This document shows, piece after piece, positions 50,193 through 59,041 of a stretch of DNA of 64,000 bases. Every line of letters begins with the position of its first letter. The stretch's first letter is position 1. Position numbers and translations under genes: made by a program. The stretch is from positions 62,001-126,000 of the forward strand of contig CABHOP010000084.1 in NCBI GenBank assembly GCA_902168085.1. The letters are read 5' to 3'. Source of the DNA: an uncultured Bacteroides sp. Lineage in GTDB: Bacteria; Bacteroidota; Bacteroidia; Chitinophagales; Chitinophagaceae. The notes below the pieces were generated by a model, which was given only the letters and a program-made list of their open reading frames with translations, was not told the origin of the DNA and did no database searches.

Positions 50193-51200
50193 ATGGAACC
50201 CACCACAAATACATTTGATGTTCGCGAACTGAACGAACGCATACACCAGCAGAGCGCCTTTATAGACCTGCTGACAATGGAGCTGAACAAGACCCTGGTA
50301 GGCCAGAAGCATATGGTGGAGCGCCTGCTGATAGGCCTGCTGGCCAATGGCCACGTGCTGCTGGAAGGTGTGCCCGGACTGGCAAAAACGCTGGCCATCA
50401 AATCGCTGGCTACAGCTATACATGGCCGTTTTGCCCGAATACAGTTTACCCCCGACCTGCTGCCCGCCGATGTGCTGGGTACGATGGTATATAACCCTCA
50501 GGCACATGAATTTGCGGTGCGCAAAGGGCCGATATTTGCCAACTTTGTGCTGGCAGATGAGATAAACCGTGCCCCGGCAAAAGTACAAAGCGCCTTGCTG
50601 GAAGCTATGCAGGAACGCCAGGTAACCATTGGCGACAATACCTACAAACTGGAAGAACCCTTCCTGGTGCTGGCCACGCAAAACCCGATAGAGCAGGAAG
50701 GTACGTATGAGTTGCCCGAAGCACAGGTAGACCGTTTTATGCTGAAAGTGGTGATCACATATCCTAAGAAAGAAGAAGAACGCCATATCATTCGCTATAA
50801 CCTGAATCCGCAGGGTATGCCTAAGATAAACCAGGTAGTATCGCCTGACGATATACTTAAGGCACGCCACCTGGTGCGGGAGGTATATATGGATGAGAAG
50901 ATAGAGCAGTATATACTGGATATCGTATTTGCTACCCGTTTTCCTGAAGAATATAAACTGAACAAGCTGAAACCGCTGATAAGCTACGGTGCCTCTCCAC
51001 GTGCCAGCATCAGCCTGGCGCTGGCAGCTAAGGCATATGCTTTTATAAAGCGCCGCGGCTATGTGATACCGGAAGATATACGCGCTATATGCCACGATGT
51101 GATGCGCCACAGGATAGGTGTTACTTATGAGGCCGAAGCAGAGAACATTACCAGCGAACAGATACTGAACGAGATACTGAATGCGGTAGAAGTGCCATAG
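50193..51200 (+). CDS. MoxR-family AAA+ ATPase
   Basis: 335 residues, the usual MoxR length. Walker A is G59-VPGLAK-T66 with the family's variant GxxGxAKT, Walker B is LADEINRA near 115, and ATQNPIEQEGTYELPEAQVDRF near 157 carries sensor 1 and the arginine region. MoxR proteins are chaperone-like ATPases that help mature metallo- or periplasmic enzymes and usually sit beside DUF58 and VWA genes. Neither is present here: serS follows behind a terminator, so this copy is stand-alone. It is distinct from the chelatase-like AAA protein at 2951-4477. Confidence 0.93.
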   Translation: MEPTTNTFDVRELNERIHQQSAFIDLLTMELNKTLVGQKHMVERLLIGLLANGHVLLEGVPGLAKTLAIKSLATAIHGRFARIQFTPDLLPADVLGTMVYNPQAHEFAVRKGPIFANFVLADEINRAPAKVQSALLEAMQERQVTIGDNTYKLEEPFLVLATQNPIEQEGTYELPEAQVDRFMLKVVITYPKKEEERHIIRYNLNPQGMPKINQVVSPDDILKARHLVREVYMDEKIEQYILDIVFATRFPEEYKLNKLKPLISYGASPRASISLALAAKAYAFIKRRGYVIPEDIRAICHDVMRHRIGVTYEAEAENITSEQILNEILNAVEVP

Positions 51201-51235
51201 TAGCTGCTACCGGCAAAAAGAATATATCATTAACC

Positions 51236-51266
51236 AGCCTTGCAACTACTGCAAGGCTTTTTTATT
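51236..51266 (+). terminator. Terminator of moxR
   Basis: AGCCTTGCA-actac-TGCAAGGCT followed by TTTTTATTT, upstream of the serS promoter. Confidence 0.85.
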
Positions 51267-51271
51267 TAAAC

Positions 51272-51279
51272 TATATTTG
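51272..51279 (+). promoter_or_regulatory. -7 element of serS
   Basis: TATATTTG, a perfect -7 element 18 nt before the serS ATG, directly after the moxR terminator. Confidence 0.5.
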
Positions 51280-51297
51280 CCCCACAATTTTTAATAT

Positions 51298-52569
51298 ATG
51301 CTGCCGATACAATTGCTAAGGCAAAACAAAGAGTTTGTACTGGAAGGACTGAAGAAAAAACATTTTAAAGAGCTGAACCTGGTGGAGGAAATTATCTCGA
51401 TAGACGAGAAACGCCGCCAGATACAGGTAGAGAATGATACGCTGGCAGCATCCATAAACTCGGCATCGAAAAATATAGGCCAGCTAATGGGCCAGGGCAA
51501 AAAAGAAGAAGCTGAAGCCCTGAAGGCAGATGTAGCCAAACATAAAGAACAAACCAAAGAACTGGCCGAAAAGCTATCTCAACTGGAAAAGGAGCAGCAT
51601 GAACTGATGATAAAGCTGCCCAACCTGCCGCACAGCAGTGTGCCGGAAGGTAAAACGCCGGAAGAGAATGAAGTGGTAAGGCAATGGGATAGCATGCCCA
51701 ACCTGGAGGCACAAAAACTGCCCCACTGGGAACTAATGGAAAAATATAACCTGGTAAACTTTGAGCTAGGTACTAAAATAACCGGTAGTGGTTTCCCGGT
51801 GTATATAGGGCAGGGGGCAAAGCTGCAGCGCGCGCTGATAGCCTATTTCCTGGACCATAATATTGATGCAGGATATACAGAGTACTACCCGCCATATATG
51901 GTGAATGAAGCATCAGCATATGGTACGGGCAGCCTGCCTGATAAGGAAGGGCAGATGTATTACATGCCTGCTGATGACTTGTACCTGATACCCACATCGG
52001 AAGTGCCGGTAACGAATGTGTACCGCGATACGATAGTAGCTGAAAGTGAATTGCCTATAAAAATGACAGCCTATTCACCATGCTTCCGTCGTGAGGCAGG
52101 TTCTTACGGCAAGGATGTGCGCGGGCTGAACCGTGTACACCAGTTTGATAAAGTAGAAATAGTGCAACTGGTGCACCCGGAAAAAAGCTATGATGTGCAG
52201 GAAGAAATGGTAACGCACGTAGAAGCACTGTTGAAAGCGCTGGGCCTGCAATACCGCGTACTGCGCCTGTGTGGTGGCGATATGAGCTTTGCATCGGCAC
52301 GTACTTACGACCTGGAAGTGTATAGTGCAGCACAGGAACGCTGGCTGGAAGTAAGCTCTGTATCGAACTTTGAAACCTTCCAGACCAACAGGATGAAAGC
52401 GCGCTTTAAAGATGGCAATGGTAAAACGCAACTGCTGCATTCGCTAAATGGCAGCTCACTGGCACTGCCACGTATGATGGCCTGCATACTGGAAAACCAC
52501 CAGACACCTGAAGGCATTAAAATACCGGAAGTGCTGCGCCCCTACTTTGGTAAAGAAATGATCAGCTAA
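51298..52569 (+). CDS. serS: Seryl-tRNA synthetase
   Basis: Charges tRNA-Ser. 423 residues, the normal size. The N-terminal coiled-coil arm (residues about 25-105, LVEEIISIDEKRRQIQVENDTLAASIN...) grips the long variable arm of tRNA-Ser. Class II motif 2 is FRREAGSYGKDVRGLNRVHQFDKVE near 260, and motif 3 is NGSSLALPRMMACILENHQ near 382. The TSEVPVTN segment near 236 binds serine. A DUF4293 gene follows 39 nt after the stop, the gap containing AT-rich filler with repeated TTTAG words. Confidence 0.97.
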   Translation: MLPIQLLRQNKEFVLEGLKKKHFKELNLVEEIISIDEKRRQIQVENDTLAASINSASKNIGQLMGQGKKEEAEALKADVAKHKEQTKELAEKLSQLEKEQHELMIKLPNLPHSSVPEGKTPEENEVVRQWDSMPNLEAQKLPHWELMEKYNLVNFELGTKITGSGFPVYIGQGAKLQRALIAYFLDHNIDAGYTEYYPPYMVNEASAYGTGSLPDKEGQMYYMPADDLYLIPTSEVPVTNVYRDTIVAESELPIKMTAYSPCFRREAGSYGKDVRGLNRVHQFDKVEIVQLVHPEKSYDVQEEMVTHVEALLKALGLQYRVLRLCGGDMSFASARTYDLEVYSAAQERWLEVSSVSNFETFQTNRMKARFKDGNGKTQLLHSLNGSSLALPRMMACILENHQTPEGIKIPEVLRPYFGKEMIS

Positions 52570-52608
52570 ACCTTAGGATTTAGATTTTAGTTTTCAGAAT
52601 TTTATATC

Positions 52609-53046
52609 ATGATACAACGTATTCAATCTGTATGGCTTTTATTGGCAGCACTTTGCTGCGTGGGGTTGTTTTTCTTCGATATCTATCATGCAGAGATAGC
52701 GGTGAATGGTGCGAATACCATCCATGCGATAAGGGTAAGCGACCATTATCCATCGCTACTGATAGCACTGGTGATAACCATTATGCCGCTGGTGGCCATC
52801 TTCATGTTTAAAAACCGTAAACGCCAGAAACTGATAGCGATATTCAGCATTGTAGCAACTATAGGGTTTGTGACTATGGCATTGGGCAGGGTTACCAACT
52901 TTAGCAATGAGAATCCTGCAGCCGTGAATGGTAGCTACTGGATAGGCGCAGTATTGCCGGCTGTAGCAATCATCTTTTTGGTATTGGCCATACGCGGTAT
53001 CAACCACGATGATAAGCTGGTAAAATCGGTAGACCGTCTTCGGTAA
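52609..53046 (+). CDS. DUF4293 membrane protein
   Basis: 145 residues with four hydrophobic segments (VWLLLAALCCVGLFFFDI, LLIALVITIMPLVAIFMF, LIAIFSIVATIGFVTMALG, WIGAVLPAVAIIFLVLAI) and a short cytoplasmic tail. MIQRIQSVWLLLA at the start and GINHDDKLVKSVDRLR at the end are the recurring features of this Bacteroidota-specific family, whose function is unknown. Upstream is serS, 39 nt away; a strong bidirectional terminator follows. Confidence 0.88.
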   Translation: MIQRIQSVWLLLAALCCVGLFFFDIYHAEIAVNGANTIHAIRVSDHYPSLLIALVITIMPLVAIFMFKNRKRQKLIAIFSIVATIGFVTMALGRVTNFSNENPAAVNGSYWIGAVLPAVAIIFLVLAIRGINHDDKLVKSVDRLR

Positions 53047-53067
53047 AACTCATATTTGCAGATACTA

Positions 53068-53100
53068 AAAAGGCAGGCTTCAAAAGCCTGCCTTTTATTT
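53068..53100. terminator. Bidirectional terminator
   Basis: AAAAGGCAGGCTT-caa-AAGCCTGCCTTTT with T tracts, between the DUF4293 gene and a convergent beta-barrel gene. Confidence 0.9.
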
Positions 53101-53114
53101 TTGTGATAAACAAA

Positions 53115-53948
53115 TCAGAAGCTGAAAGAAACGCCGGCATTTACACCCGCATTGCTGAATGGCAGGCTGTAAGACATCTGCGTATTGCTGTTCTCGTATT
53201 TTTTGCTGTAGCTTGCCATTTTATCATTGGCAGACATGCGAGGCAATACATCAATGCCATTTGCATAATAGGCGGTAATCTCCCTTTCTTTTACAAAAAC
53301 AGATAGGGAAGTAAGATTGGCTTCCGCCCATATATTCATTTTTTTAGAAGCTTTGACAGAGATGCCCATAGCACCGCTGTAGCCTAAGGAGAAATAGGTT
53401 TTGTATATAGCTTCTCCCTCGTAATTGTAGTTGGTGGCTATATCGCTTAATGTGCCGTTGAATTCATTTTTTATACGTGCCATCAGCGGTAGCACAAAAC
53501 CTGCACGGGCATACATGCTAACCTTTTCGCCGGGTGTGCGCAGTACAAGAGCAGGATTCAGCATCAACGGTGCTTTTGCATAGGTAGTATTGCGCTCACT
53601 GAAGTACCCATTGTTATAGGGGCCTGCATACAAGCTTTCATTTTTCTTTTGCAGGAAGCCAATCGTAGCATTCAGTTCAATGCCTACATATTTGCTGAAC
53701 ATGATACCTGCACCGGCAATGGCCTGCATGCCTGAGCTAACGCCCGATTTTTTCAAATCGTAATCGGTAGTAGCACCGGTTATACTATTATAAGTAACCT
53801 TTCCATTTATAGGATTATCATATGCAAAATGAGCACTACCGGAAACAGGGATATTATGGCCGATGCCAACTTTTACATACACCTTTTGTGCGTGCGAAAC
53901 AGATATGAGGGCTGATAGTGCCGTTAACAGGAGTACTGACTTTTTCAT
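53115..53948 (-). CDS. Outer membrane beta-barrel protein, 277 residues
   Basis: From ATG 53948 (MKKSVLLLTALSALISVSHAQ signal peptide). The mature part has alternating short strands (KVYVKVGIGHNIPV, GIELNATIGFLQKK, MYARAGFVLPL, YFSLGYSGAMGISVKA, NIWAEANLTSLSVFVKER) and ends VNAGVSFSF with a terminal phenylalanine, as for OmpA/OmpW-like or porin-like eight- to ten-strand barrels. No peptidoglycan-binding domain is present. Family not identified. A perfect -7 element lies upstream. Confidence 0.78.
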   Translation of the reverse strand: MKKSVLLLTALSALISVSHAQKVYVKVGIGHNIPVSGSAHFAYDNPINGKVTYNSITGATTDYDLKKSGVSSGMQAIAGAGIMFSKYVGIELNATIGFLQKKNESLYAGPYNNGYFSERNTTYAKAPLMLNPALVLRTPGEKVSMYARAGFVLPLMARIKNEFNGTLSDIATNYNYEGEAIYKTYFSLGYSGAMGISVKASKKMNIWAEANLTSLSVFVKEREITAYYANGIDVLPRMSANDKMASYSKKYENSNTQMSYSLPFSNAGVNAGVSFSF

Positions 53949-53963
53949 ATATAAATTGATGCG

Positions 53964-53971
53964 CAAAGATA
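53964..53971 (-). promoter_or_regulatory. -7 element of the 277-residue barrel gene
   Basis: TATCTTTG on the minus strand, a perfect -7 element, 15 nt before the ATG at 53948. Confidence 0.5.
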
Positions 53972-53983
53972 AAAGATTATATA

Positions 53984-54008
53984 AAAGCCACGCTACGTGC
54001 GTGGCTTT
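53984..54008 (-). terminator. Terminator of the aminopeptidase gene
   Basis: AAAGCCACGC/GCGTGGCTTT with a 5-nt loop, 23 nt after the stop at 54032. Confidence 0.75.
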
Positions 54009-54031
54009 CTATTGAATGCAATGATGCATGT

Positions 54032-55324
54032 TTATTTACGTTTCATAGCGGCCTCTATTTCTTCGGCCGTAATAGGTATGCCTTTGAACAGGTCGACATT
54101 GCCACCTTTGGTAAGCCATACGTTATTTTCTATACGGATGCCTATTTGCTCTTCTTCTATATAAATGCCCGGCTCTATGGTAAACAGCATGCCTTCTTTA
54201 ACAGGCAGCGTGCGTGTGCCAAGGTCGTGCACATCGATACCCAGATGGTGGGTAACACCATGATAGAAATACTTGCGATATGCAGGGTTTGCAGGGTCCT
54301 GGTTTTTAATGTCTGCTTTGGTTATCAGTCCCAGCCCCAGTATTTGTTTTTCCATCTCTGCATTCATCTTCGCTACATAATCAGGAAAAGCGATACCGGG
54401 TTTTAATATTTTTTTGGCATAGTTGTGTGCATCCAGTACAGCATTGTACACTTGTTTCTGGCGCTTGGTGAATTTACCGTTTACGGGTATAGTGCGTGTC
54501 ATATCGGCACAATAGTTGCCATACTCGGCGCCAAAGTCCATCAGTATCAGCTCGCCGTCTTTACACTCCCGGTTGTTTTCTATATAGTGCAGCACACGCG
54601 CTCTGTCGCCCGATGCGATGATGCAATCGTAGGCATGGCGCGTAGCACGGTTGCGCAGGAATTCGTGTGTGATCTCTGCCTCTATCTCGTGCTCCATCAC
54701 ACCCGGCTTTATAAACTTCATTACGCGCAGGAAAGCCTTGTGCGTAATATTTACTGCTTGTTGGGTAACAGCAATCTCTTCTTTTGTTTTGATAGCACGC
54801 AGCTCCTTCATGATAGGGGCAGAACGCTCATATTTATGAACGGGGTAACGCTTCATAAAATCGTGCACATACAACAAGTCGGGGCGGAACAAGGTAGTAT
54901 CCAGCCTGTCGTTCTCATTTGTATTCAGGTACACATACTCAGCATTGTGCATCATCACCTGCAGCGTAGTATCTATGCTATCCAGCCACTGCACGTTTTT
55001 GATGCCCGATAGTGCCGTAGCCTCATCGGCGCGCAGCTTATGGCCTTCCCATTTTTCCAGGTGTTCATTAGGGCGAATCAGTACCAATACTTCACGCGCG
55101 CTTGCATCCGGGTTGTCGGGGTACAATATCACCATCGATTTTTCCTGCACTACACCTGAAAGCCATACCACATCGGCATTAGGGCGGTAAGTATATATAG
55201 CATCACCATTGGTAGGCAATACAGGATTGCCCGGGAATATGGCGATGGAATTAGGTTTCATCTTCTTTATAAACCTTTCGCGGTTTTGTGTATATAGCTT
55301 GTTAGGAATTGGTAAGTATTTCAT
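54032..55324 (-). CDS. pepP: Xaa-Pro aminopeptidase (aminopeptidase P)
   Basis: Removes N-terminal residues preceding proline. 430 residues: an N-terminal aminopeptidase P domain (residues about 1-150, NSIAIFPGNPV, YRPNADVVWLSGV) and a C-terminal creatinase-fold metallopeptidase. The two-metal ligands read as D in LILMDFGAEYGNY, D in CADMTRTIPV, H in YFYHGVTHHLGIDVHD, E in TIEPGIYIEEE and E in GIRIENNVWLT. An SD-like AAAGGAC precedes the ATG, unusual in this window. Likely a cytoplasmic peptide-turnover enzyme. Confidence 0.93.
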   Translation of the reverse strand: MKYLPIPNKLYTQNRERFIKKMKPNSIAIFPGNPVLPTNGDAIYTYRPNADVVWLSGVVQEKSMVILYPDNPDASAREVLVLIRPNEHLEKWEGHKLRADEATALSGIKNVQWLDSIDTTLQVMMHNAEYVYLNTNENDRLDTTLFRPDLLYVHDFMKRYPVHKYERSAPIMKELRAIKTKEEIAVTQQAVNITHKAFLRVMKFIKPGVMEHEIEAEITHEFLRNRATRHAYDCIIASGDRARVLHYIENNRECKDGELILMDFGAEYGNYCADMTRTIPVNGKFTKRQKQVYNAVLDAHNYAKKILKPGIAFPDYVAKMNAEMEKQILGLGLITKADIKNQDPANPAYRKYFYHGVTHHLGIDVHDLGTRTLPVKEGMLFTIEPGIYIEEEQIGIRIENNVWLTKGGNVDLFKGIPITAEEIEAAMKRK

Positions 55325-55432
55325 GTCCTTTTTAAAAAATGATAAATGAAGTTAAGCCTTGACAGCGAATAGCGCCAAAAGTAAGTATTAGTTTTTGCTA
55401 ATAACTAACCCTACGTAGGAGTAGATAAAGAT

Positions 55433-56257
55433 TTACAAGTGCAGCTGCGTAGCCACTACCTCCCTGCCAAAGAATACGGTAGCATGCTCCTCAAAATCCT
55501 TAGCATTATCGGTAGTGTAGAAAGAGATGTTGCCACCTTTTGTTAATCGCTGTTCCATTTCGGGGTGGCGCTGCAGGTAATCGGCCAGGCTATTTGCCAC
55601 TATATCGCCCTGGGCTACCAGTTGGATATTCCCCGGCAGATATTTCTTCATTTTTTCCATTAGCAATGGATAGTGGGTACATGCCAATACGATGGTATCA
55701 ATATCCGGTTCTTTAGCCAGCAGTTGTTCCAGGTATTTTTGAACAAAATAGTCGGCCCCGGGGCTGTCATATTCGCCATACTCCACTAAAGGTACCCACA
55801 TGGGGCAAGACTTCTGGTGGACAGTAATATCGGGAAAGAAATGATTAATCTCCATCCTGTAAGACCCCGAGTTAACCGTGCCCTTGGTGCCCAATACACC
55901 TACCTGCTTTGTTTTGGTATAATTGCCTATTATCTCCGCTGTGGGGCGTATCACCCCCAGCACCCGGTTATCGGGTGCCAGGCGGGGCAGGTCGTTTTGC
56001 TGTATGGTGCGCAGGGCCTTGGCGCTGGCCGTATTGCAAGCCAGTATCACCAGTGGGCAGCCTTGCTCAAAGAACCATTCTACACATTGTAAAGTATATT
56101 CATGTATGGTTTCGAAAGTGCGGTTGCCATAGGGTGCACGGGCATTATCGCCCAGGTAAATATAATCGTACTGTGGCAGGCGTGCTGCTATAGACTTGAA
56201 AACCGTAAGGCCACCGTAGCCGGAATCGAAAACACCTATTGGATGGGATGCTTGCAT
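55433..56257 (-). CDS. murI: Glutamate racemase
   Basis: Makes D-glutamate for peptidoglycan. 274 residues. The catalytic thiols are C74 in VILACNTASA and C193 in VLACTHYPL; IGVFDSGYGGLT (8-18) and YLGDNARAPYGNR (34-46) are typical. A perfect -7 element TATATTTG lies 7 nt before the ATG. A terminator-like hairpin stands just upstream of that promoter. Confidence 0.96.
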   Translation of the reverse strand: MQASHPIGVFDSGYGGLTVFKSIAARLPQYDYIYLGDNARAPYGNRTFETIHEYTLQCVEWFFEQGCPLVILACNTASAKALRTIQQNDLPRLAPDNRVLGVIRPTAEIIGNYTKTKQVGVLGTKGTVNSGSYRMEINHFFPDITVHQKSCPMWVPLVEYGEYDSPGADYFVQKYLEQLLAKEPDIDTIVLACTHYPLLMEKMKKYLPGNIQLVAQGDIVANSLADYLQRHPEMEQRLTKGGNISFYTTDNAKDFEEHATVFFGREVVATQLHL

Positions 56258-56264
56258 GTAGCTG

Positions 56265-56300
56265 CAAATATAAAAAAGAGCCGTGCGAAAGCGGCTCTTT
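56265..56300 (-). promoter_or_regulatory. Promoter of murI with an upstream terminator-like hairpin
   Basis: TATATTTG (56272-56265, minus strand) lies 7 nt before the murI ATG. Directly upstream, AAAGAGCCG/CGGCTCTTT (56275-56300), followed by a T tract on the minus strand, looks like a terminator that no window gene needs; it may shield murI from upstream transcription. Confidence 0.5.
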
Positions 56301-56424
56301 CAAGTATTATCTTACCGTAATGTCAGTACGAAACTATTAAGGGTTTCCTAAAACAAGGTCATACAGATGTATTCCTTTTTATTTACTGGTGTTTAAAGCT
56401 TAATTTTACGCGATTTTTTTACTT

Positions 56425-57462
56425 ATGAGTGACGTTGCAACTACCCCCCTTCCGGCGCTGACGGCAAAAGATTTTGCTACCGACCAGGAAGTGCGCTGGT
56501 GCCCGGGGTGCGGAGATTATTCTATACTGAAACAAGTACAGACCATACTACCTCAAACGGGTATCCCCCGCGAGAATATTGTTATCATATCGGGCATTGG
56601 CTGCAGCAGCCGTTTCCCTTATTATATGAACACCTTTGGCATGCACAGCATACATGGCCGTGCTACTGCCATAGCCAGTGGCCTGAAGGCTACGCGCCCT
56701 GAGCTGAGCGTGTGGATAGTGACCGGCGATGGCGATGGGCTGAGCATTGGTGGTAACCATACCATACACCTGCTGCGCCGCAATTTTGATGTGAACATAC
56801 TACTGTTCAACAACCAGATATATGGCCTTACCAAAGGACAGTATTCACCCACATCGGAAGAGCATAAAGTAACCAAGTCGACACCATTCGGCAGTATCGA
56901 TCATCCGTTCAACCCGCTGGCGCTGGCTATGGGTGCCGATGCATCGTTTGTAGCCCGCAGTATGGACCGCGACCCGAAACACCTGCAGCAAATGCTGCTG
57001 CGCAGCCACGGGCATCATGGTGCATCCTTCCTGGAGATATACCAGAACTGCAACATCTTTAATGATGGTGCCTTTGAGATATATACCGAGAAAGGAAGCA
57101 AAAAGGAAGAGGTGCTGTTCCTGGAACAAGGGCAACCACTGCTGTATGGTGCTAATAAAGACAAAGGCATAAAACTGGATGGCTATAAGCCGCAACTGGT
57201 AAACCTTGCTGATGGCCATAGTGCAGACGACCTGTGGATACACGATGAAAAAGATTTTTTCAAAGCACAGATACTGACCCGTTTCTTTGATAACCCGGCA
57301 ACACCGGGCCACTACCCGCGCCCGTTTGGTGTATTCTTCAGCGCAGACAGACCGACTTATGAAGATGGCATGAGGCTGCAACTGGAAGATGCCATAGCTA
57401 CCAAGGGCAAAGGCGACCTGGATAAGCTGCTGGAAGGAAAAGAAACATGGGTAATTGAGTAG
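56425..57462 (+). CDS. korB: 2-oxoacid:ferredoxin oxidoreductase, beta subunit
   Basis: 345 residues. The N-terminal VRWCPGCGDYSIL near residue 23 and ISGIGCSSRFPYYMNT near 55 are typical, and GDGDGLSIGGNH followed by FNNQIYGLTKGQYSPTS near residue 103-140 is the thiamine-diphosphate/Mg2+ binding region (GDG-x(~25)-NN). It works as a heterodimer with an alpha subunit that carries the other half of the active site. In most Bacteroidota the alpha gene lies directly upstream; here murI is on the opposite strand, so the partner must be elsewhere. The substrate is 2-oxoglutarate or another 2-oxoacid. Confidence 0.93.
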   Translation: MSDVATTPLPALTAKDFATDQEVRWCPGCGDYSILKQVQTILPQTGIPRENIVIISGIGCSSRFPYYMNTFGMHSIHGRATAIASGLKATRPELSVWIVTGDGDGLSIGGNHTIHLLRRNFDVNILLFNNQIYGLTKGQYSPTSEEHKVTKSTPFGSIDHPFNPLALAMGADASFVARSMDRDPKHLQQMLLRSHGHHGASFLEIYQNCNIFNDGAFEIYTEKGSKKEEVLFLEQGQPLLYGANKDKGIKLDGYKPQLVNLADGHSADDLWIHDEKDFFKAQILTRFFDNPATPGHYPRPFGVFFSADRPTYEDGMRLQLEDAIATKGKGDLDKLLEGKETWVIE

Positions 57463-57470
57463 TTCATCTG

Positions 57471-57526
57471 TTGATTGGTTGATTAGTTGACCGCACTATC
57501 CTAAAATCAACTAATCAACCAATCAA
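57471..57526. repeat. 20-bp perfect inverted repeat between korB and the flippase gene
   Basis: TTGATTGGTTGATTAGTTGA (57471-57490) is exactly complementary to 57507-57526, with a 16-nt loop; further copies of the word CTAATCAACC follow to 57536. The flippase start codon is a TTG 16 nt after the repeat. It shares the word GATTAGyTGA with the box at 15399-15422. Confidence 0.6.
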
Positions 57527-57542
57527 CTAATCAACCAAATAC

Positions 57543-59039
57543 TTGGCGTCACTAAAGAAACTGGCAGGGCAAACCATGTGGTATGGCGTAAGCAATATAG
57601 CTGCGCGCATGCTTACTTACCTGCTTACCCCATACCTTGCATATACACTTACCGGCGAAACCGGCCGCTACATAATAGGCCAGTATGGTTATATCTACAC
57701 ATTGTTCCCGATAATGAATGTGCTCTATACCTATGGTATGGAAACCACGTTTTTCAGGTATAGCAAAACGGAAGACAACAAAGCGCTGTATAATACACAG
57801 ACCAGCGCCATGCTGTTTACCACACTACTGTTCTCGTTATGCCTTTTCCTGTTCAGGGATAGTGTGGCAGCATTCGCGCAACTGGGTGAACATACGGAAT
57901 ATGTAGGCTGGTGTGCGGCCATCATCGGGCTGGATGCTTTATCGGCATTGCCGTTTGCTAAACTAAGAAATGATAACAGGCCACGCGTATATGCGCTTAC
58001 CAAAGTGGTAGGCATCGTCATCTTTGTAGTTACCATAGTTTTTCTTTTCAGCTTTGGCGATAACATGGCAGCGGCAGGCGGTGCTTTCGCACGATGGTAT
58101 CACTACCATTATGGTATCGGCTTTATACTCTTTGCTAATGTATTGCAGGCTGCGGTTACATTATTACTGTTATTCAAAGGTTGGAAGGAATATAAGCCAA
58201 GGATAGATACTGCATTGCTAAAAAAAGTGCTGCTGTATGGCTTCCCGATATTGATAGCAGGCTTTGCAGGGCAGATAAATGATACGCTGAACCGTGTCAT
58301 GTTTATGGAGCTGAGCCCGGCTACCGATACGGAGAATGTAAAAGCGATTGGCTCGTTTACTATGGCTTTACGTCTTGCTGTGCTCATCAACCTGGTGATA
58401 CAAGCATTTAAAATGGCGGCAGAACCCTTCTTCTTTTCTATAGCGCAGGACAAGGATGCACGCCCTACGTATGCAAGAGTAATGAAATGGTTTGTGATAG
58501 TGATGGCCCTGATGTTCCTGAATGTGACGCTGTATATGGATATATGGCGCTTGTTCATCGGTGAGCATACGCAGGCCATTCACCTGGTACCGGTCATGCT
58601 GCTATCATATATCTTCCTGGGTATATATTACAACCTTACGGTATGGTATAAACTAACAGACCGCACTTATTTCGGTACCTACATTATGGTGATAGGCTCT
58701 GTTGTTACTATCGTGTTCAACTGGCTGCTGATACCTGTATGGGGCTACAATGCCTGCGCATGGGGCACTTTGCTATGCTATGCAGTAATGATGCTTCTTT
58801 CCTTTATGTGGGGACAGAAATACTACCCCATACCTTACGAAGTACCTAAAATGGGCCGGTACCTTGGGGTGATGTTGTTATTGTATGCTATACAGGCGGG
58901 CATCAGTAAAGTAGTGGATGTACCAGTGCTAAGGATAGCCACAGGCACGGTTTTATTCGGCGCATACCTATTCTACATTTTGAAACAGGAAAAGCAGGAG
59001 TTGAGGAAATTTCCTGTTATTGGTAAGTTTATCAAATAA
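57543..59039 (+). CDS. Polysaccharide flippase (Wzx/MATE-like)
   Basis: 498 residues with 12-14 hydrophobic segments spread along the length. The N terminus SLKKLAGQTMWYGVSNIAARMLTYLL and YTYGMETTFFRY near residue 60 are typical of the oligosaccharide flippase (Wzx-like) clade, which turns lipid-linked sugars across the inner membrane. The start is TTG 57543, since a stop codon lies in frame five codons before it and the residues right after it match the family's N terminus; a later ATG at codon 12 would truncate helix 1. No glycan cluster surrounds it. Confidence 0.88.
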   Translation: MASLKKLAGQTMWYGVSNIAARMLTYLLTPYLAYTLTGETGRYIIGQYGYIYTLFPIMNVLYTYGMETTFFRYSKTEDNKALYNTQTSAMLFTTLLFSLCLFLFRDSVAAFAQLGEHTEYVGWCAAIIGLDALSALPFAKLRNDNRPRVYALTKVVGIVIFVVTIVFLFSFGDNMAAAGGAFARWYHYHYGIGFILFANVLQAAVTLLLLFKGWKEYKPRIDTALLKKVLLYGFPILIAGFAGQINDTLNRVMFMELSPATDTENVKAIGSFTMALRLAVLINLVIQAFKMAAEPFFFSIAQDKDARPTYARVMKWFVIVMALMFLNVTLYMDIWRLFIGEHTQAIHLVPVMLLSYIFLGIYYNLTVWYKLTDRTYFGTYIMVIGSVVTIVFNWLLIPVWGYNACAWGTLLCYAVMMLLSFMWGQKYYPIPYEVPKMGRYLGVMLLLYAIQAGISKVVDVPVLRIATGTVLFGAYLFYILKQEKQELRKFPVIGKFIK

Positions 59040-59041
59040 GA

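Noticed and set aside
50112-51110. 332-codon minus-strand reading frame
   Set aside because: Antisense to moxR, whose AAA motifs are intact; the antisense protein has an unnatural composition rich in Q, Y and H.
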